From: Gammaproteobacteria bacterium
Lineage (GTDB): Bacteria > Pseudomonadota > Gammaproteobacteria > Pseudomonadales > Cellvibrionaceae
Direction: 5' to 3'
Assembly: GCA_021151625.1 (NCBI GenBank)
Contig: JAGKWY010000027.1
Location: forward strand, 44,542-108,541
Length of the DNA: 64,000 bases
In this document: one piece after another, positions 16,656 to 24,976 of the stretch
How the letters are laid out: each line of letters opens with the position of its first letter
Position numbering within the stretch: the first letter of the stretch is position 1
Program-made: the position numbers and the translations under genes
The notes under the pieces: model-generated
The model's input: only the letters and a program-made list of their open reading frames with translations
What the model was told of the DNA's origin: nothing
Database searches by the model: none

Positions 16656-18605
16656 ATGAAAAAAATACTTGGTCTGGTTTTATGTTTGACTCCAGCGCTG
16701 CCTATGCAGGTTTATGCTGGTGAAGATCAAACAGGCAAAAACTCTATTCACGCGTTGCCACAAAATATTCAGGCATCGGCGTTGGCACCTTTGCGTGCGG
16801 GTGGCTACCTTGCTGTAGATGAGAAAGTTGGCGTGAGTTGGTTGGATGCAAATGGTAATTCGCAGGCTGTATTGGCTGCTCCAACAGAATTATTGGATTG
16901 GCGCGAAACAGTTTCTGTTGCGAATAATGGCAAGACAACTCAGCAGGTGGTTATTGCGAGTGTTCGTTTACCTGAGCAACAGCCTGCAATCATGGTGTTG
17001 GATACATCTACGAAAAAAATCCATGAGTTACTGCGCTTGCCTATTCCATCGTTCAAAATTGAAAGCCTGTGTTTGAGTCGCGACCCGGTAAATAATCTTT
17101 CGCTGTATTTGCTGGATGAGCGCGGCACTGCTGAACAATGGTTGGTACTGGATGCCCAGGGCAATCCTCTGGTTAAAAAATTGCGCAACCTTCCGATCCC
17201 ACCCAACAGCAAATCCTGTTCGGTGGATGATCAGCATGAGTCGCTATTTATTACAGAAGAAGCCGTGGGGATTTGGTTATTTAATGCATCGGTAGAGGCA
17301 GCGCCGGGGCGTCGGTTGGTTGATGCGGCCAAGCCTTTTGGTAAGTTAAGCCAATCAGTAGAGTTGGTTGCTGCAATTCCGGGTGGCCTGCTGGTGTTTG
17401 AGCCGAAACAAAAAAGTTTATTGTTTTATCGTGCACAGGGCGATTCTTATCAATTGGAAAAATCGCAAGCACTTGCCAAGCTCGAAGAAGTTAAAAGTCT
17501 CTCTGTGCATTATGATTCTGCTCGCCAGGAATTGATGGCAGTATTGTTTGATGAAGATGCAGCGCGCCACTGGCAGATTAAAACTCCCTGGGTACAGACT
17601 CACGAAATTAACAAATCACCTATGCCGATAGTTTCTGTTACTGCTGATGCACAAACAGAAGTCATGGCGCGGTTTGGTGATGCGGCGGATGATCCTGCCA
17701 TTTGGGTTAATAAAAAATCACCGCGCAAAAGTCGTGTGATAGGCACCAATAAGCAGCAAGGGTTATTTGTCTATGATTTGCAGGGTAAGCAGGTGCAGCA
17801 TTTCAATACCGGTAAATTAAATAATGTGGATGTACGTTACGGCATTCCAGTCGGTAAAAAAAATCTGGATATCGCGGTGGCTACCAATCGCGATGACAAC
17901 AGCCTGGCGATTTACACCATTGATCCTTCGTCGGGAAAGCTGGCGTTTTCTGGCAGTGTTAAAACGGATTTGGAAGAAATCTATGGTTTCTGCCTGTATC
18001 AGTCTGGCTCTGCGACCTATGCCATTCCCAACGGCAAAAGCGGTGAATTCCAGCAAATCAAATTAACCGCAACACTCAATGATAAAAATACAGTTGTTTG
18101 GAATGGCGAAGTGGTAAGACGCTTTTTTGTAAAAAGCCAGCCGGAAGGCTGTGTGGCAGATGACAAAAACCAGCGTTTGTTTATTGGCGAGGAAGATGTC
18201 GCTTTGTGGACACTAGGCGCTGAACCCTCGGCAGCGAATACACTGGAGCTGGTGTTAGCTGCTGGCGAATTGTTAGTGGCGGATGTGGAAGGTGTGGGAA
18301 TTTATCGCGGTGCGCGGAATTCCTATGTGGTGGTTTCCAGTCAGGGTAATAATACCTTTGTGGTGATGGATGCATTGCCGCCATTCAAGGTGCGTGGCCG
18401 TGTGCGTATTGATATGGATGCTGCCAATGATATTGATGGCGTATCAGAAACTGATGGGCTTGAAGTCAGCTCGGCAAATTTTGGCAGTGACTTTAATGAG
18501 GGGATGCTGGTGGTGCAGGACGGTCATAAGGTAATGCCGGAGGCGCCGCAAAATTTTAAGTACGTTGATTGGAAAAAAATTCGTACAGCTTTGCAGCTTG
18601 ATTAA
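16656..18605 (+). CDS. beta-propeller phytase with extra N-terminal domain
   Basis: Beta-propeller phytases release phosphate from calcium phytate at neutral pH. The 649-residue protein has a signal peptide (LGLVLCLTPALPMQVYA). The C-terminal half (about 325-649) carries the family motifs: FGDAADDPAIWVN, NNVDVRYG, VATNRDDNSLAIY, EIYGFCLYQ, QPEGCVADDKNQRLFIGEEDVALW, ADVEGVGIYRG and ETDGLEV. The acidic residues that bind calcium and phosphate are there. The N-terminal half (about 30-310) is propeller-like but lacks these motifs, matching dual-domain phytases with an incomplete first propeller. The start has only a weak GGA signal. The preceding TonB receptor is the natural uptake partner. Export to the periplasm or surface is predicted. 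Confidence 0.88.
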   Translation: MKKILGLVLCLTPALPMQVYAGEDQTGKNSIHALPQNIQASALAPLRAGGYLAVDEKVGVSWLDANGNSQAVLAAPTELLDWRETVSVANNGKTTQQVVIASVRLPEQQPAIMVLDTSTKKIHELLRLPIPSFKIESLCLSRDPVNNLSLYLLDERGTAEQWLVLDAQGNPLVKKLRNLPIPPNSKSCSVDDQHESLFITEEAVGIWLFNASVEAAPGRRLVDAAKPFGKLSQSVELVAAIPGGLLVFEPKQKSLLFYRAQGDSYQLEKSQALAKLEEVKSLSVHYDSARQELMAVLFDEDAARHWQIKTPWVQTHEINKSPMPIVSVTADAQTEVMARFGDAADDPAIWVNKKSPRKSRVIGTNKQQGLFVYDLQGKQVQHFNTGKLNNVDVRYGIPVGKKNLDIAVATNRDDNSLAIYTIDPSSGKLAFSGSVKTDLEEIYGFCLYQSGSATYAIPNGKSGEFQQIKLTATLNDKNTVVWNGEVVRRFFVKSQPEGCVADDKNQRLFIGEEDVALWTLGAEPSAANTLELVLAAGELLVADVEGVGIYRGARNSYVVVSSQGNNTFVVMDALPPFKVRGRVRIDMDAANDIDGVSETDGLEVSSANFGSDFNEGMLVVQDGHKVMPEAPQNFKYVDWKKIRTALQLD

Positions 18606-18645
18606 TCTCCCACGGTCTTTCTTTGCTAAAGGGGGGAATTAAACT

Positions 18646-18665
18646 CCTCCCTTTGTAAAGGGAGG
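18646..18665. repeat. perfect hairpin between convergent genes, REP-like
   Basis: CCTCCCTTT and AAAGGGAGG form a perfect nine-base stem with a GT loop, flanked by related purine/pyrimidine runs (GGGGGGAATT before, GGTTGGGAGGGATTT after). It lies between the convergent phytase and acetyltransferase genes and could end transcription from either side. Such sequences are often dispersed extragenic repeats, but no second copy was seen in this window. Confidence 0.5.
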
Positions 18666-18682
18666 TTGGGAGGGATTTAATT

Positions 18683-19144
18683 TCAATTTGAAACCAAATA
18701 CCATTCAGGTTTTAGTGCATAACCTTTTTCCACATCACCGCGAAAGCCAAGTTTCTCGTAAACACGATGGGCCTCAGTGCGCTGCATCCCCGACAGCAAC
18801 ATCACTTTGTAACAGTTTTTTTGCCAGGCCAGGTCTATGGCGAAACGCAGCATGCGGCTGCCAATGCCTTTGCCGCGGCAACTGTTGTTGGTAATAACAT
18901 GTTCAATCATGGCAAACGGGCGGGCGCCGTTGGTGAGTGTTGGAATTAATCCCAACATGCAACTGGCGATGAGTTGCTGGTTTTCTTCGACAACAATCAG
19001 GGCAATTTGCGGGTTTTCCAGCATTGCTTGCAATGTTGTATCTGCCTGCGCTGCTGTTATCTCTGGATCATTGGGGCGCAGCTCGCGATAAAGAGCAAGC
19101 AAACCCGCGCAATCAGCGCGGGTCGCAAAGCGAATAGTTTCCAT
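18683..19144 (-). CDS. GNAT family N-acetyltransferase
   Basis: The 153-residue protein starts with IRFATRADCAGLLALYREL and carries VVEENQQLIASCMLGLIPTL, the acetyl-CoA loop NNSCRGKGIGSRMLRFAIDLA (RGKGIG), and AWQKNCYKVMLLSGMQRTEAHRVYEKLGF, the usual motif B with the terminal Tyr. This is a compact, complete single-domain GNAT. It is convergent with the phytase gene. The acceptor is unknown; the spacing to the next minus-strand gene (43 bases) allows a short operon with the small lipoprotein. Confidence 0.88.
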   Translation of the reverse strand: METIRFATRADCAGLLALYRELRPNDPEITAAQADTTLQAMLENPQIALIVVEENQQLIASCMLGLIPTLTNGARPFAMIEHVITNNSCRGKGIGSRMLRFAIDLAWQKNCYKVMLLSGMQRTEAHRVYEKLGFRGDVEKGYALKPEWYLVSN

Positions 19145-19187
19145 GGGAATTGATCGGCCTTTCTATTCTGATGCTATTGGTTCGATG

Positions 19188-19481
19188 TTATTGGCCTTTG
19201 CGCGATTCACGGATGTAAAAGCGGGCGTCTTTAGCGTTGTTGTAGCAGTTATCGAAATTTTCAACGCCCTGCATGGTGCGCGCTGCGGTAATTAGGCCCA
19301 GTGCCTTGGTGTAACTCACTGTGCCGCTAAAGCCATCAGCTTTGGCAATGGACAGTTCGCTCCATGCGGCTTCAATTTCTTTATCGCAGGCACTGCGAAA
19401 TTGGGTTTTTCCGGCGCAGGCAGACAGTGTAATTGCCAATACAATCAGGCAACTGGAAGAAAGCATCTTACGGATAGGCAT
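19188..19481 (-). CDS. small predicted lipoprotein
   Basis: This 97-residue protein has a clear lipoprotein signal: basic start (MPIRKM), hydrophobic core SSCLIVLAITL and lipobox LSAC at residue 22. The mature part of about 75 residues contains two further Cys (SACDKEIEAAW and NFDNCYNNAKDARFYI) and looks alpha-helical, with a TPR-like helix pair. GGAG lies eight bases before the start. I do not recognise the family. The paired cysteines may form a disulfide in the periplasm. Confidence 0.7.
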   Translation of the reverse strand: MPIRKMLSSSCLIVLAITLSACAGKTQFRSACDKEIEAAWSELSIAKADGFSGTVSYTKALGLITAARTMQGVENFDNCYNNAKDARFYIRESRKGQ

Positions 19482-19608
19482 TTGTGAATCTCCTTGGGCT
19501 AGTCGTTGATACTTGGATCAAACTTATTCTCAGGAGTTCACATTCTGGCGTTAGTGGCGATGAATGCCAAGCCGAAATTTACTTTTCCGGCTTGGGATTG
19601 GGGACAGT

Positions 19609-20178
19609 TCAGGCGAGCAGGGCGTCGGGTTGTTGGTGCAATTCGCGATCGATAATGCCGATTGCCTGGGCAATCACTTGATCCAATGAGCCGCGTACAT
19701 CAATGCGGAAAACATCGGGTTCATGGCTCGGATCTTCCAGGCTGTCGAACTGGCTATCAACCAGTGTTGGTGCCATAAAGTGACCTGCGCGTTTGTTAAC
19801 ACGGGTCTGGATAGTGTCTTTGTCGGTGTGCAGGAAAATAAAGAGGGTTTTTAATCCCGCCTTGCGCAGTTCATCTCTATGGACTGATTTGAGACCGGAA
19901 AATGCCAGGGTTGAGTGCTGGTTGCGGGTGGCGGCATCGCGGAAGTAATCGCGCATGCGAATGACCCAGGGCAAGCGCATGGCATCCGTGAGTGGAATGC
20001 CCTTGGCCATAGTTGCACGAGCTTCCTCGCTGTGGAAGTCATCACCGTCGAGATATTCATATCCGTAGTGATTCGCCAGGGCATGCGCCACTGAGGACTT
20101 ACCGCTGCCGGATACTCCCATCACTATGATCAGGTTGGTCGTGGCATCCGGGTTGCTAATAGCGTGTGAATAATGCAT
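19609..20178 (-). CDS. gntK: gluconokinase
   Basis: Gluconokinase phosphorylates D-gluconate to 6-phosphogluconate for the Entner-Doudoroff or pentose phosphate route. The 189-residue reading from ATG 20178 has the P-loop GVSGSGKSS near residue 20, LDGDDFHSEEARATMAKGIPL (substrate Asp/His region), DAMRLPWVIRMRD, FSGLKSVHRDELR and RAGHFMAPTLVDSQFDSLEDP, all typical of the GntK family. The same frame stays open upstream to 20550, but that stretch is antisense to the regulator. No strong ribosome-binding site is visible; ATG 20199 is an alternative. It lies divergent from the regulator, transporter and GH94 genes, which supplies a source of gluconate. Confidence 0.92.
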   Translation of the reverse strand: MHYSHAISNPDATTNLIIVMGVSGSGKSSVAHALANHYGYEYLDGDDFHSEEARATMAKGIPLTDAMRLPWVIRMRDYFRDAATRNQHSTLAFSGLKSVHRDELRKAGLKTLFIFLHTDKDTIQTRVNKRAGHFMAPTLVDSQFDSLEDPSHEPDVFRIDVRGSLDQVIAQAIGIIDRELHQQPDALLA

Positions 20179-20267
20179 CTGGGCTGGTCTCGTGTACATC
20201 CAGGGATATGTCCAGCACAAGGCTGGAGATACAATGGAATCGCAATCAAAATGTTCAATCACTGTAC

Positions 20268-20283
20268 ATGATAGCGCAACCAT
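20268..20283. promoter_or_regulatory. candidate LacI-family operator
   Basis: ATGATAGC / GCAACCAT is a 16-base near-palindrome with the central GC typical of LacI/GalR operators; six of eight arm positions pair. It lies between divergent gntK and the regulator gene. A second half-site, ATGGTAGC, covers the apparent start of the regulator at 20296-20303. The natural ligand-bound factor would be the adjacent regulator, which lacks its DNA-binding domain in this sequence. Confidence 0.45.
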
Positions 20284-20295
20284 CGTGCTTGTGGT

Positions 20296-21042
20296 ATGGT
20301 AGCAAAAAATAATAGCCAATTGGTGGATACCCATTATTCTCCGCTCGAAGAAGAGAAGATGATCCGTACCCTGCTCAGCCAGTCGCCTGAAGGGCTGATT
20401 ATCACCGGCGGAGACCAAACCAAGGCCTGCCAGAATTTCCTTACCAAAGCGCGTATTCCCATTGTGCAGATGATGGAGTTGTTGGCCGATCCTATCGATA
20501 TGAACGTAGGCTTTGCCCATGGTCGCGCCGGTTACGATGTGGTGAAGCACTTAATTGGTCAGGGCTATGAGCGCATTGGCTTTATCGGCGCACGTATGGA
20601 CCCGCGCGTGCAGCAGCGTATGCAGGGTTACAAGCTGGCGCTGGAACAGGTGGGTAAGTTTGATAAGAACTTTATCGTGACCACGCCTGAGCCTTCATCT
20701 ATCGGTGTCGGTGGTGAGTTGTTCAAGAGTTTGATGGCCTCCACCAACGGCGCAGTCGATGCAGTGTTCTGTGTGAACGATGACCTGGCGTTGGGCGCAT
20801 TGTTTGAAGCCCAGCGCATGAATATCAATGTGCCGCAAGATCTCGCGATTTGCGGATTCAACGATATCGAAGCAGCTGCCTACGTCAATCCATCGCTCAC
20901 CAGTGTGTCGGTAGGGCGTTATGAAATGGGCGTGAAAGCAGCTGACATGATTATCCGTGTGCTCAATGAAAAACCTATTGAATCCAAAAAAGTGGATATG
21001 GGTTACGAAATCCGTAAGCGTGCTTCTACCAGTCGACTGTAA
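20296..21042 (+). pseudogene. LacI/GntR-type regulator lacking its DNA-binding domain
   Basis: The 248-residue open frame is a complete LacI-family ligand-binding domain: EEEKMIRTLLSQSPEGLIITG, GFAHGRAGYDVVKHLIGQG, ERIGFIGARMDPRVQQRMQGY, VDAVFCVNDDLALGALFEAQR, DLAICGFNDIEAAAYVNPSL and TSVSVGRYEMG. It resembles the gluconate repressor GntR of E. coli more than LacI. About 90 residues that should hold the helix-turn-helix and hinge helix are absent: the frame begins at an ATG with no leader homology, and TGA and TAG stop the frame just upstream (20269-20274). The regulator would be expected to control gntK, the transporter and GH94. Without the HTH it cannot bind DNA by the normal mode. Deletion or assembly error, as for lipA and erpA. 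Confidence 0.8.
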
Positions 21043-21093
21043 CAGCCACTTCCGATGTTTGCTTTTTGATAATAATTATTTTCGAGGTGCGTT

Positions 21094-22467
21094 GTGACCA
21101 CTGATCAAAACCCGGTATTGACGACAGATTCCCGCTTGGGTTGGCGTGAAAAAATCAGCTACGGTATTGCCGATTTGGGGTTCAATTTTTATTGGGCCAA
21201 TATCGCGACCTTTTTAATGATTTTTTATACCGACGTGTTCGGTATTTCTGCGCTTGCTGCGGGCAGCATGATGTTTACCATTAAAATGATTAATGCGTTT
21301 ACTGATCCGATGATTGGCGCATTATCAGATCGCACGCGTACGCGCTTCGGAAAGTTTCGGCCCTATTTGATTTGGATGGCATTGCCGTTAGCTTGTGCCG
21401 GTGTGCTTACCTACACCACACCTAATCTGGATGAAGGCGGCAAATTAATTTGGGCCTATGGTACTTATTTGTTGATGATGGTGTGCTACACCTGCATTAA
21501 TATTCCCTACAACGCACTCTCCGGCGTTATGTCCAGCGATACGCAAGAGCGCTCAACCATTAATGGGTTACGTTTTATTTTTGCGTTTACCGGCAGTACC
21601 GTAGTGACTTATTTAACGCCTGATCTGGTGAAATATTTGGGGCAGGGCGATGAGCGTCTGGGCTGGCAATTAACCATGGGTGTGTGGGGGATTGCCGCCA
21701 GCATTTTGTTTATCTGGACCTTCTTTAATACCCGGGAACGTGTAAAACCCATTGCACCTGAACCCAGTTCCGTAGTGCAGGATATTAAAGACCTGACGCG
21801 CAACGGCCCCTGGGTAGTGCTGTTTTTTCTCGCCTTGATCATCATGATCACCATTACATTGCGCACCAGTTCGGCGGCCTATTATTTTAAATACTACGTT
21901 GGCAATCCTGATTTGATTAAAACCTTTGTGCCTGCCTATATGGCTGCAGCTGCAGTTGGCGCATCGCTTACGCCGTTGATGACGCGCTATATCGATAAAA
22001 AAATCCTGATGATGATCCTGATGAGTATTACCGCAGCATTATCTTTTTCCTTTTATTTTATTCCCAAAGATCAGGTTGAATTGATGTATGCCCTGCAAAT
22101 TGCCATTGGATTTGTGCTGGGGCCAAAATCGCCGCTGGCGTTTTCCATGTATGCCGATACTGCTGACTACAACGAGTGGAAAACCGGGCGACGTGCAACC
22201 GCTATGACTTTTGCGGCGGCGACCTTCTCACAAAAATTGGGTAATGCCCTGGCGGCGTTGATGATGGGGGTGATCTTTGCCTCCCTTGGTTACGTCGCCA
22301 ATGCGGCGCAAACGGAAGCATCGCAAACCGGTATTGTTATGCTGATGTCATTTATTCCAGCGGTATTTGCGGTACTGGCGGTGGTTTGCATGATGTTTTA
22401 TTCGCTCGACAATAAAATACTCAAGCAAATTCAAATTGATTTGGCTGCACGCAAAGCACAACTGTAA
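21094..22467 (+). CDS. GPH-family sugar:cation symporter, probably for cellobionate
   Basis: The 457-residue protein starts with GTG at 21094 (GAGG upstream) and has about 12 hydrophobic segments. The glycoside-pentoside-hexuronide:cation symporter signature is clear: ISYGIADLGFNFYW near the N-terminus, NAFTDPMIGALSD and RTRTRFGKFRPYLIW (loop 2-3), and the second-half DYNEWKTGRRATAMTFAAATF. Members include MelB and UidB and carry glycosides or glucuronides with a cation. It starts 51 bases after the regulator gene and precedes the GH94 gene, so the likely cargo is the substrate of that enzyme. A terminator follows, which may lower GH94 expression relative to this gene. Confidence 0.9.
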   Translation: MTTDQNPVLTTDSRLGWREKISYGIADLGFNFYWANIATFLMIFYTDVFGISALAAGSMMFTIKMINAFTDPMIGALSDRTRTRFGKFRPYLIWMALPLACAGVLTYTTPNLDEGGKLIWAYGTYLLMMVCYTCINIPYNALSGVMSSDTQERSTINGLRFIFAFTGSTVVTYLTPDLVKYLGQGDERLGWQLTMGVWGIAASILFIWTFFNTRERVKPIAPEPSSVVQDIKDLTRNGPWVVLFFLALIIMITITLRTSSAAYYFKYYVGNPDLIKTFVPAYMAAAAVGASLTPLMTRYIDKKILMMILMSITAALSFSFYFIPKDQVELMYALQIAIGFVLGPKSPLAFSMYADTADYNEWKTGRRATAMTFAAATFSQKLGNALAALMMGVIFASLGYVANAAQTEASQTGIVMLMSFIPAVFAVLAVVCMMFYSLDNKILKQIQIDLAARKAQL

Positions 22468-22503
22468 GTTTCATATTATTTCTACAAGCTCTAGATAACT
22501 CTC

Positions 22504-22532
22504 AGGCACCTTTTTTCGGTGCCTTTTTCTTT
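22504..22532 (+). terminator. Rho-independent terminator between transporter and GH94 gene
   Basis: AGGCACC / GGTGCCT (22504-22510, 22518-22524) form a seven-base stem with a T-rich loop followed by TTTTTCTTTC. It lies 12 bases before the GH94 start and may act as an attenuator or partial terminator. Confidence 0.75.
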
Positions 22533-22544
22533 CAGGTAATTGTC

Positions 22545-24896
22545 ATGTTAAAACCTTCACACAATGGCGATCGTTACGAGTTGCTAACGCCCACTGCTAT
22601 GCCGCGCGCTGCCGGTTTTTTATGGAACCAGCGCATGATGATTCAATCTACTTGTCGCGGTTATGCTGTTGCACAATTTATGCAGCCGGAGCCGGCCAAG
22701 TATGCCTACGCACCGAATCTGGAAGCCAAGACATTTATGCAGCCAGAGCAACCTTATTATGCACATCATCCGGGCCGCTTTTTTTATGTGAAAGATGAAG
22801 AGACTGGCGAGATCTTTTCTGCACCCTATGAGCCCGTGCGCGCGGCCTATGAAAATTATGTGTTCTCGGTAGGAAAAAGTGATTTGCGTTGGACTCTGCA
22901 GTCGCTCGGCATTGAAATTGAATTGACTCTGTCGTTGCCAGTGGCAGATGTGGTTGAGTTGTGGGATATCAAAGTGACCAATCGCTCGGGTCGCGCGCGT
23001 CGTATTAGTGTGTATCCCTATTTTCCGGTGGGCTATATGTCCTGGATGAACCAGTCGGCGGAATATCGCGCAGATCTGGGAGGAATTGTTGCAAGCTGTG
23101 TAACGCCCTATCAAAAAGTTGCCGATCACTTTAAAAATAAATTCTTTAAAGACAAAACCTTTTTCCTGCACGAGCAAAAGCCGACTGCCTGGGAAGCAAA
23201 ACAGGAAACCTTTGAAGGCGAGGGCGGTTTGCATAATCCATCGGGATTGCAACAGGAAACCTTGTCTTGCGGCGATGCTCGCTACGAAACTCCTGCATCG
23301 ATTTTGCAATATCGCCTGGAGTTGGCGGCGAATGCTGAGCAGGGATATCGCTTTGTTTTCGGCCCGGCATTTGATGATGCTGAAATTAAAAAAGTGCGCG
23401 ATACCTATTTAAGCGAGCAGGGGTTTGCTAAAGCGCGCGCTGAGTATTCTGCTTATGTTGCGAGCGGCAGTGGTTGTTTGCAAATTGAAACACCGGATGC
23501 CGAGTTGAATAATTTTGTAAATAATTGGCTGCCTCGTCAGGTGTTTTATCACGGTGACGTAAATCGACTGACTACTGATCCGCAAACGCGCAATTATCTG
23601 CAAGACAATATGGGCATGACCTTTATCAAGCCGGAAGTAACGCGCGCGGCATTTTTGCATGCGTTAAGCCAGCAAGAAGAATCGGGCGCAATGCCAGATG
23701 GTATTTTGCTGGTGGAAGGCGCTGAGCTGAAGTATATCAACCAGATTCCGCATACCGATCACTGTGTCTGGTTGCCGGTATGTTTGAAAACCTATCTGGA
23801 TGAAACCAATGATTACGCCATTCTGAATGAGCCTGTTCCAGGTCACGATGGTAAAACCCTGAGCGTATTTGAGCGCATCAGCAGTGCAATGCGCTGGTTA
23901 TTGCAGGCACGCGATTATCGCGGCTTGAGTTTTATTGCCCAGGGCGATTGGTGTGATCCAATGAATATGGTGGGTTACAAAGGCAAAGGTGTTTCTGGTT
24001 GGTTGTCGGTGGCAACTGCCTATGCGTTAAATTTGTGGGCTGATGTGTGCGCAAAAACGTCGCGCAATGATTTGCAGCAGGAATTTATTGCGGGTGCAGA
24101 AAATGTTAATGCAGCGGTGAATAAATACTTGTGGGATGGCGAGTGGTTTGGGCGCGGTATTACCGACGATGATGTGGTATTTGGTATTGGCAAGGACAAA
24201 GAAGGTCGCATCTTTTTAAATCCACAAAGCTGGGCGATTCTCGGCGGCGCCGCTAACGAAGAGCAGCGTAAAAAAATGATTGCGGCAGTAGAGGCGCAAT
24301 TGGAAACACCTTACGGCGTAACCATGTTTGCGCCAGCTTACACCGCCATGCGCGATGATGTGGGTCGGGTAACCCAGAAGCATCCTGGTTCAGCGGAAAA
24401 TGGTTCTGTTTATAATCACGCCGCCATTTTTTATATCTACAGTTTGTTTACAATTGCTGAAAAAGACCGCGCTTATAAATTGCTGCGGCAGATGATTCCT
24501 GGCCCAAGCGAAGCGGATTATTTACAGCGTGGCCAATTGCCGGTGTATATCCCCAACTATTATCGCGGTGCTTATTATCAGTATCCGCGCACCGCAGGTC
24601 GTTCATCGCAGTTGTTTAATACGGGCACTGTATCCTGGGTGTATCGCTGTTTAGTGGAAGGCATTTTTGGTTTGCAGGGCGATACTGAAGGCTTGTGTGT
24701 GAACCCGCAGTTGCCGTCTGACTGGAGCGAAGCCAAAGCGGTGCGCGAATTCCGCGGCGCGCGTTTTGTGGTGACTATCCAGCGCGGTGCGACCGATAAA
24801 GTACAGCTGCATTGTGATGGTGAGTTATTGGCTGATAATTGTGTGCGCAAGATTGAAGCCGGACGTGAATACCACTTGAGTGTGCTTATTCCCTGA
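22545..24896 (+). CDS. GH94 phosphorylase, probably cellobionic acid phosphorylase
   Basis: GH94 enzymes split beta-glucosides with inorganic phosphate to give alpha-glucose-1-phosphate. The 783-residue protein has the family layout: N-terminal beta-sandwich (about 1-290), linker helices, (alpha/alpha)6 barrel (about 320-710) and C-terminal beta cap. Visible landmarks are FYVKDEETGEIFSAPYEPVR, NWLPRQVFYHG, the general-acid region GDWCDPMN (aspartates near 468 and 471), HPGSAENGSVYNHAAIF and the phosphate-side TAGRSSQLFNTGTVSW. The DWCDPMN form, in place of DWND as in cellobiose phosphorylase, together with gluconokinase and a GPH transporter beside it, points to cellobionic acid phosphorylase as known from Saccharophagus degradans and Xanthomonas. 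Specificity is inferred from memory of those sequences and from context. AGG precedes the start. Confidence 0.82.
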   Translation: MLKPSHNGDRYELLTPTAMPRAAGFLWNQRMMIQSTCRGYAVAQFMQPEPAKYAYAPNLEAKTFMQPEQPYYAHHPGRFFYVKDEETGEIFSAPYEPVRAAYENYVFSVGKSDLRWTLQSLGIEIELTLSLPVADVVELWDIKVTNRSGRARRISVYPYFPVGYMSWMNQSAEYRADLGGIVASCVTPYQKVADHFKNKFFKDKTFFLHEQKPTAWEAKQETFEGEGGLHNPSGLQQETLSCGDARYETPASILQYRLELAANAEQGYRFVFGPAFDDAEIKKVRDTYLSEQGFAKARAEYSAYVASGSGCLQIETPDAELNNFVNNWLPRQVFYHGDVNRLTTDPQTRNYLQDNMGMTFIKPEVTRAAFLHALSQQEESGAMPDGILLVEGAELKYINQIPHTDHCVWLPVCLKTYLDETNDYAILNEPVPGHDGKTLSVFERISSAMRWLLQARDYRGLSFIAQGDWCDPMNMVGYKGKGVSGWLSVATAYALNLWADVCAKTSRNDLQQEFIAGAENVNAAVNKYLWDGEWFGRGITDDDVVFGIGKDKEGRIFLNPQSWAILGGAANEEQRKKMIAAVEAQLETPYGVTMFAPAYTAMRDDVGRVTQKHPGSAENGSVYNHAAIFYIYSLFTIAEKDRAYKLLRQMIPGPSEADYLQRGQLPVYIPNYYRGAYYQYPRTAGRSSQLFNTGTVSWVYRCLVEGIFGLQGDTEGLCVNPQLPSDWSEAKAVREFRGARFVVTIQRGATDKVQLHCDGELLADNCVRKIEAGREYHLSVLIP

Positions 24897-24920
24897 TAAA
24901 AAATCAGCGCAGTAAAACTA

Positions 24921-24949
24921 AAAAGGCGTGCTATCTGCACGCCTTTTTT
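24921..24949 (+). terminator. Rho-independent terminator after the GH94 gene
   Basis: AGGCGTGC / GCACGCCT (24924-24931, 24937-24944) with a five-base loop and a TTTTTT tail; A-rich on the 5' side, so it can also serve the convergent zinc-ribbon gene. Confidence 0.85.
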
Positions 24950-24976
24950 GTTTCTGGATAAGTGGCAGTGAAAGAT

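Noticed and set aside
20179..20550. Extension of the gluconokinase frame to 313 residues
   Set aside because: The added part is antisense to the regulator, has no kinase homology, and puts the P-loop far from the N-terminus.
22620..23309. 229-codon frame antisense to the GH94 gene
   Set aside because: Composition is atypical (rich in Arg, His, Cys) and the plus-strand GH94 protein is unambiguous.
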